From assembly GCA_030549775.1 (NCBI GenBank), contig CM060181.1, positions 32,648,753 to 32,712,752 of the forward strand: a stretch of 64,000 nucleotides of DNA, given 5' to 3'. Positions 57,501-64,000 of the stretch are shown in pieces. This stretch comes from Tamarix chinensis. Its lineage: Eukaryota; Streptophyta; Magnoliopsida; Caryophyllales; Tamaricaceae. The translations under genes were made by a program, and so were the position numbers. Within the stretch, counting starts at the first letter, position 1, and every line of letters starts with the position of its first letter. The notes under the pieces are model-generated. The model had not been told where the DNA came from. It ran no database searches and saw only the letters and a program-made list of their open reading frames with translations.

Positions 57501-58449
57501 CCTTGAATATGTGATGAAAATTTGATACAATCTACCTTTGTTTCCGAAGCTATCTTTGCTATTATGCACCCTATAAGAACCCCTCAGACAAAATAACATA
57601 GGTCATGTTTGCGACTTGTCAAACCTAACCATATATAAAATACAATAGGAAATACAAGAAGTGTCAATAACTCTACAATGTATTAAGAGTCACGGAACAT
57701 GAATTGCAATTTTTTAAGAATTGTAATCATCTTCTTTAGCAAGACAAACTTCAAGAACCTTGACCTTTTTTTATTTTATTTTAATCTCCAAAGAATACCC
57801 TCTTAATAACATCACTCAGTCAATGACTCCCTTCTATAAATCAAAATAAAAACCTAAGAAAAACCAATAACCTTGTTTTTGGTTTTCTAGCTCGATTAAG
57901 AACTCCCCGCTCTAAATCAAAAGCTTTTCCTTTAAAACTAGCTAGGAACTAGAACATACAACTCGATCTAGATATACAAGGACTCTCTGATTCTTATTCT
58001 TGGTATAATGATATACAAAATACGTCTTATATAGGCTAACAAAAAATCTTATAACTAATAAAAAAAAGACTATTAGCTAAATAATATATTTTTAGATCTT
58101 TTTTTTTCCTTCATACATATAAATTAAACTAAATATTTAGCCGATTGGATTTGAGGAAGGAACAAACATTGTTGGGGTTGTTCCACGTTTGATTATGGTC
58201 TATTAATATGGCATAATACTTTGAATTACATGCATGGCAACCTATTAAAGAACCCCCTTAACAAGGGACTTATATCTTCCTCAATGTCTTCAAATATTTT
58301 GTTATGATTGATCATGATAAATCTTTTTTCATATTATCATATACTTAGCGTCTTGTCATCCCTTCAAGAATAGATAATAATTCACTATTGATTTATAAAG
58401 TTAAGATCAGAATCGATGCATATGATACATATGCCGACATTTATATCAA
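54561..58449. other. Long AT-rich stretch without recognised features
   Basis: About 3.9 kb, mostly A/T, with no open frame above 65 codons that resembles a protein, no tandem array, and no LTR or TIR signature I could identify. The short minus-strand frame at 55609-55803 looks random. Confidence 0.6.
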
Positions 58450-59111
58450 TTCAATTGCAATGACTAAGCTCTAAATAGTTGGTTAGGCCACCTCCTAATG
58501 GGGCTTGTCTATTCATCGGTGTGTTTCCAAGTGTTTGGTGGCCAAAAAATAATGCTTTAGCAGAGCGATCAAATCGTAATCGGATTACAATTATTCAGAA
58601 CGATTTAACACTTGACCAACTTACGTGGCTCCAACTAATTGGAAGGTCGAATTATCGGACCTCAATCTGTCTGCGGTTTAATTTTTCATTATGTTATTTC
58701 CAAAAGAATGGTACAATTTACTTGAAATTAGCGTTTTGCCAACGCGATTGGTCTTCAGACCAATATAGGCGCAATATGTCCCTCGCCAATCAGAGTTCAG
58801 GATCGTCCATACGGCCTGTTGGGGCCCCTATGACACGCTGGTGTGACTGGTGTCCGACAGTGCCACTACTGCACCTACTACGGGAGTAGGCCTATTACTG
58901 CCTTCGATTTTTGTACTTGCGGTCCTAGACTCAGGAAACTCGAGTGTAGTTACTTCCAGGCGTTTCCTGCTCAATAAGAAAATAAATTCATACCCATCCC
59001 GATAAGTTCGGAGAAGGGTCTGTTCGAGCTTAATTATAAATGAAGACGGGCTTCACCTTCCTAAAGGATTCCATCTAATTTTAAGAGGTAGTCCTCTGGG
59101 ACCATCTTTTA
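58450..59111. other. GC-richer island of unknown origin
   Basis: About 660 bp of balanced base composition stand out from the AT-rich flanks. A plus-strand open frame (58479-58889, 136 codons) begins GGTTAGG..., with no start at its apparent first codon (GTT/TTG context), and matches no family I know. The sequence has no TIR, LTR or repeat structure. A 15-mer AAAATAAATTCATAC lies at about 58978 and about 59128. An insertion of organellar DNA (plant mitochondrial intergenic sequence) would explain the composition, but I cannot identify a mitochondrial gene in it. Confidence 0.4.
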
Positions 59112-60479
59112 AAGTAATAAAAATGGATAAAATAAATTCATACATGGACAATATAAAAATTTAGACCATAAAAAAATATATGAAAAAAAAAATATTCTAA
59201 TCATGTATTTGAAAATTCTTCGTGCTTTAAATTTATAATATAATATGATCATCTCTTTTGATGTAATTTTCTATTGTTCAATATACAAGAGCATCAATTA
59301 TAAAAGCTCAAAATTTGGGACTCAACATTAACTTTTCATTACTAAAAGTCACTTTTGATCTTCAAATAATTTAGTTTCTACAATAAAAATTATCAATTTA
59401 ATATTAAAATTCTTCAAAAAAAAATATGTATCTTTTAATTTCCCTCTCTCCTCCTTGCTTGATCATGCACCCATTAAGAGATTGAGCACTAACATCTTTG
59501 ATTCAATTTATTAAGCTCCTTTAGCCTTTGTTATGCAATTCATTTAGTTCAATATCATATATTGAGCCTCTCTTGTAGCTCTTCTATGGATACATACTTC
59601 AATTTTTTTTAAAGGCTAAAAAGATTTATCACTCAAATATAAGTTACAAAATCAAAAATAGTTGAATGGATATGTTTAAAAGATACAATTGAGATGTCAC
59701 TTGCCATCGATTATGCTAGCAATATCTTTCTTTAAATGATTTTCAATAGAAACATTTTGAAAATGACATGATTGTTGGGTTAATTTTATACAAACAACAA
59801 AAACAATTGAATTAGGGTGCTCAATATTGTATAGATAGGAAGGAAGTGATGCTCATGAAGGTGTAAATCATATATAGCTTAAATTGTTCATTTAGGATAC
59901 ACTTCTTTCTTGAAAACTTGATTTCTTCAATATCTATTAGTTTGATATTTTATCATATTAGTTTGATATTTTTAATAATTTAAAGAGCCTAGTATAATTT
60001 TTGAAATATTTTGTTTAGAATTCTTTGTCATTTCTTACAACTTTGTGTTTTATAAATTTTATGAGTGACTTTTAGCCTTGAAACCCTTTCAATATTTTTC
60101 CTTCATATAGATATATGAGATCTTTATAGTTATTGAGTCTTCTAATATTTTTCAAAATATGAAACTAAGTTATTGGTAAAAATATTATTTATCATTCTAG
60201 TGTGCCTTTATTGCATGTGTTTAACACCAAAAATTCTTTTTTGGTTGTCTAAATTTAAAAAAAAACTTGGAGATGATCTTATTTGGGTATCATTGAGCTA
60301 AATAAGACTAAAAAAATATATATTCCATTATAATTCATTCAAATACTTTTGGACTGAATAAGTCATCATATTAAACTTTTATTCTCTTAATATTTATCTA
60401 ATCTTATAATGATTCAAGGCCTTAAATTTTAATTATTATAGATGAATCTCTCTCATTTATACCTTCATTTCATGGGCCC
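59112..60479. other. Unassigned AT-rich sequence
   Basis: No gene, repeat or RNA recognised. Confidence 0.55.
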
Positions 60480-62469
60480 CTTTGGTTGCTGTAGCAAAAT
60501 TGAAAATTTCTTTCTTTAGCCATGATTATACCATTTTACCTTTAGTTAATCTTTCGTCTTTCTTCTCTCACCTTCCCATGACATGTGGAGGCTCATACAT
60601 CACTCATTTGGCTTCCTTATGTGTCAAAAATTAGTTCCTCCATGCCTTGGTTAAATTTTAGATATTTTTCCTATTAAAATTTCCCCTTTAGCCTTTATCT
60701 TTGGGTCTTATGCCTCGTAACCTAATCTATCTTTAGCCATTTTTCTTTCCTTTCTCCTCCTCCTCCTTAGATTCCACTTTATCCTTACCTTTATCCCTTA
60801 ATTTCATGTATTGTCCCTCAATTTTACACCATAGATGAAGCTTCATTTTGAATTTCATCTTTAACTTTATCTCTTGAATCCTTTAACGCTTTTTTTTTTA
60901 TGAATTTATAAGCTTGTTTCCCGTATAATTTTTAGTCATGATTTATGTATTATCTTATATTTTTCTTAGTGTTGAAACTTGAAGGATTTTAGTTAAACCT
61001 TTTAAAACCCTAAGTTAATAGAATCTACATGTATTATATGCTTTGTTTGAACTATATCATGATTTTGTTTTTTTGTCTAACATTAGTTCATGGACATTGT
61101 TTTGATGTTAGAATGAGTTTTAATGAATTATGGATATATTGGCATGTTCCTTTAGTTTTTTTTTTATTACAAGCTTGATTTTGGGAATATTTCAATTCAA
61201 AAAAGTTTATATGATGGTGTAGTTGAATGAATTTTAGTGGAATTTAGGCATCTTTGTATGTATGGTTTAGTTTTAGTATGATTTTGAGAGTTGCGGTTTT
61301 TTTTTTACAAAAATATAATAATATCATGTGATTTGTGGGCATGCTTAGGTGATTTTTTGTTATTAAGTCATTTTTATTTGAGCATGTATGATATGGTTTA
61401 ATTTTTTCTAATGTATAAGTTGGTTTAGGTATTTATGCTATGTTTTTCATGATCTAAGTGTTCTTGTGGTATTCTTTATTTATTTAAGTGTTCTTCTCTG
61501 AATTATATATTTATTATCCTATGTAGGATCTATTTTGGAACTAATTGTTCTTTTGTCTAATTAAGTTTCAAATATCCTTTCAAGAAAGTTAAGATATTAT
61601 ATGAGATATTTTGTTACTCTTTTGATATTTTGGTAGTTTGAGATATTTTTTATAGTCCATTTTTATCATGAACATTACCTTTCATGAATAGTTTTTTACT
61701 AGGTTTAGGTGAATCATGATTTCTAATAATAACTTATTGATAAAAGTTGATTTTTTTCTTACATGAATAGTGTTTTATGTAAATATTATTTTTAGAAAAA
61801 CTTTCCATTTCACTTGTTTTCGTATTTTAACTAGTTTTCTACCATTAGCTTAGGCTTTTATGGCCTCAATTGTGATTCTTTGAATTTTAAAGTATTTTAG
61901 GGACTTTCTCTTGAACCTATTTTACTTAGTTAAGTATTATTTTATCTTGTATGACTTATATGCCTTTTGTTTTAATGTTTTGGGCTGTACCCTAGAGTTT
62001 TTGGTTTGGCCTAACACCTTCAATTTTATTAATTTGTGCTTCTATGGCTAAAAATATTTCATTATCATTTTTTGATTTTTTTTGGGCTTCTATGCCCTTA
62101 TGAAAGTTTGAAGGCTTAATAACATGTTTTGTGGCTTATTACCCATTATGTTGGTTGTGTGCCCTAGTGGTGTATCATGTTATATTTTGCCATGTCTGTA
62201 TAACATGTGAGTAAGATTTGGTGAGTATTCTATTTATTTTTTGTTAGGAGTGTTTACTCAATACTTTTATATGGAACATATTAATTTTTTAATAGTTTTG
62301 GATTGGGTGTTTAAGTTACTTCTATTGCTTTGAGTTCAAGTTAGAGAGAAAGGTATCCTATATTTGCCACGTGTTTGGATTTTATATATTTTTTAGTTTA
62401 AGTCGGTGTAATTCTACTTTATAACCTTAGTTTGAGAAATTATATTTAATAAAGAGTTTCATTTTCATG
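60480..62469 (+). repeat. LTR-like fragment, plus orientation
   Basis: Starts in a C/T-rich region (60540-60880) with CCTTCCCATGACATGTGGAGG and ends in GAGTGTTTACTCAATAC at about 62246-62262, related to the TTACTCAGTAC word at 24893. Its part at 61750-62045 is repeated at 62740-63070. No coding sequence. Confidence 0.4.
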
Positions 62470-63070
62470 GTGGTTTATCTTTCTATGTTGGTAATAGTTT
62501 TTCATTCTTCTCCTTACATCTCCCATAAGTTTGGTGAATTCACATACCTTTTCTTATGATGGAAGTAGCAATAACATCCCTCCTTTATTATTTTATCTTC
62601 CACATTGTTATTTCAAAATGAAAGTTTTATGTTGATCAATAAAAAAATTGTGAATTGTAATTGAATTGTTTTACGATGTTTAGTAATTCTCGATAATAAT
62701 TTTTTGTTCACTTTTGGATTTAAGAGTCTTGATATAAAACTACATTTCTCATTAATCATGAATATTATTTTATGCAAATTGGTTTTTAGAGAAAAAAATG
62801 CCACTTTGACATGTTATGGAATTCTAAATTATTTTACACCATCAATTTAATTTTATATGGCCTAAAAAGTATTTTTTTTCCTTTTAAAGTATTATCGAGA
62901 TTTTGGATTAAAGTGGTATTACTCATTTAAATATAATTTTATCTTATGTACCTTATATGCCTTTAGTTTTGATGTTTTAGGCTATGTCCTTGAATTTTTT
63001 TTTTTTGCCTCATGTGTTTGGTTTTATTAATTTTGGTTTTTATTCCTTCTAATGTTTAAGTATGTTATTA
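61750..63070 (+). repeat. Direct duplication within LTR-like sequence
   Basis: 61750-62045 and 62740-63070 align in the same orientation, for example TATATGCCTTTTGTTTTAATG versus TATATGCCTTTAGTTTTGATG and the following TTTTATTAATTT block. The copies differ considerably, about 1 kb apart. Confidence 0.65.
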
Positions 63071-63732
63071 TTATTATTATTTTGAGCTAGTTTGTAGTCT
63101 TTTACCCCCTTGTTAATGTTTTTTGACTTAATGTTGATTTGCTTAGGGTTTCTTGCCTTAGCTTGACTTTGAATCCTTAGAAATGTTTTAAGTGATTTTT
63201 AATATTTAATGACTTATGACTCATCTTATCTGGTTGTAACTTCTTTATAACCAATATAACTTGGAGGCAAGTATTGTTGTTATGTGTGGACCTCTATGTT
63301 CCTTGTTGTATTAATTATTATCATCATGAATAAAAGATTAATAATTAAAGTGAAAGCCCTCAAGTTGAGAATGTGGTATTTTTTAAGATTTTCTACCTAA
63401 TAGATAATGTGTGCCCTCAAATAGTTTGGGACTTTTTAGCTACCTTAACATTTCAACTATGGCCTTAATCTACCTAAGAAGTTAGTCATTGGTTTACTAT
63501 ATCTGTTATCTTATGTTATTTTTTGGATATTTGATATGATTTTTTTTTTCATTTTGTTACATATGTTGTCTTAAGTTTAAGAATGAGCTTAATATGTTGT
63601 ATTATGTGAATTTTTTGTGCATTTATCATGTTAGGGATTAAGTATTAATAAACATTTAAGAGAATAAGTACCATCGTAACATGTTTTGTGGATCATTACC
63701 TTTTTTGGCGGTTGCATGCTCTGAAGGTGCAT
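63071..63732. other. Unassigned T-rich sequence
   Basis: No gene recognised; short ATT repeats at about 63064-63082. Confidence 0.5.
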
Positions 63733-64000
63733 TGTAACACCAAAACAAATTTCTATTGAAAACTTTTATTTAAAGTGGAAGAGTGATAATAATATATTGG
63801 TTATTACCTCCACACATGACATAAGTATAGCTTACCATACCATCTTTACGATGAAAATAAGGTAAAACAATTAATACCTAAACACATAGTAAAATAGAGA
63901 AATAAATAGATTTATAAACTTAAATAAGGGTTTGAAGGTTAACTCTGAGTACAATATCTAAAATAGATAAAAGAAATACATTTGAAACTAAAAGTCCCAA
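63733..64000 (+). repeat. Possible LTR start at right window edge
   Basis: TGTAACACCAAAACAAATTTC, followed by AAACTTTTATTTAAAGTGGAAG, resembles the TGTAACACC LTR start at 25612 and its A-rich continuation. It continues beyond the window, so it cannot be confirmed. Confidence 0.35.

Noticed and set aside
58479..58889. 136-codon open frame in the GC-richer island as a gene
   Set aside because: No ATG at the apparent start, no recognised domain, and no gene context; kept only as an observation about the island.

Overview
This window looks like transposable-element-rich intergenic DNA from a flowering plant nuclear genome. It is strongly AT-rich, has many microsatellites, and carries only plant-type mobile elements: an Athila-like Ty3/gypsy element, chromovirus-type LTR pieces, a Ty1/copia gag, an L1 LINE, a hAT-type MITE, and two CACTA elements. 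I found no convincing host protein-coding gene, rRNA gene or tRNA gene. The species cannot be read from the sequence.

Left part (1-16 kb). The window opens in a microsatellite and an unusually GC-rich LTR on the minus strand that ends at 1880, followed by polypurine-tract-like remnants. An Athila-like Ty3/gypsy element on the minus strand fills about 2194-12343: 5' LTR at 10924-12343, tRNA-type primer binding site at 10900-10917, decayed gag, protease, RT/RNase H and integrase, and a truncated 3' LTR at 2194-3380. Next comes a decayed minus-strand L1 LINE (about 12.66-15.91 kb), split by a roughly 0.93 kb repeat that recurs inverted near 31.4-32.3 kb.

Middle (16-37 kb). This is a patchwork of old LTR-type sequence with start or end signatures of the TGTAAYACC type in both orientations. 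It also holds a 665 bp hAT-like MITE, several minisatellites (including a 1.2 kb array almost free of cytosine on the plus strand), a direct pair of roughly 0.93 kb repeats, and a probable Stowaway-like MITE.

Centre (37-51 kb), the best-preserved and most interesting part. A Ty1/copia gag pseudogene is cut by a complete CACTA (En/Spm) element at 37986-48021, with near-identical TIRs and a GTA target duplication. The element carries a 157-codon ORF of unknown function, a Tnp2-type transposase gene broken by four stop codons, and an 11-exon second gene ending in a Ulp1-like (C48) cysteine protease domain whose catalytic triad is intact but which has one upstream nonsense codon. Its ends hold dense alternating AACGGTT/AACCGTT subterminal repeats. 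Just downstream is a second, non-autonomous CACTA element (48593-50702, TCT target duplication) that has itself received a 160 bp TG...CA solo-LTR-like insert (GTTAG duplication) and a 5S-rRNA-like Cassandra-type segment.

Right part (51-64 kb). Here lie a decayed minus-strand gypsy gag, LTR-like segments, long AT-rich sequence without identifiable features, a compositionally distinct GC-richer island at 58.45-59.11 kb of unknown origin (possibly organellar), and a tandemly duplicated LTR-like stretch.
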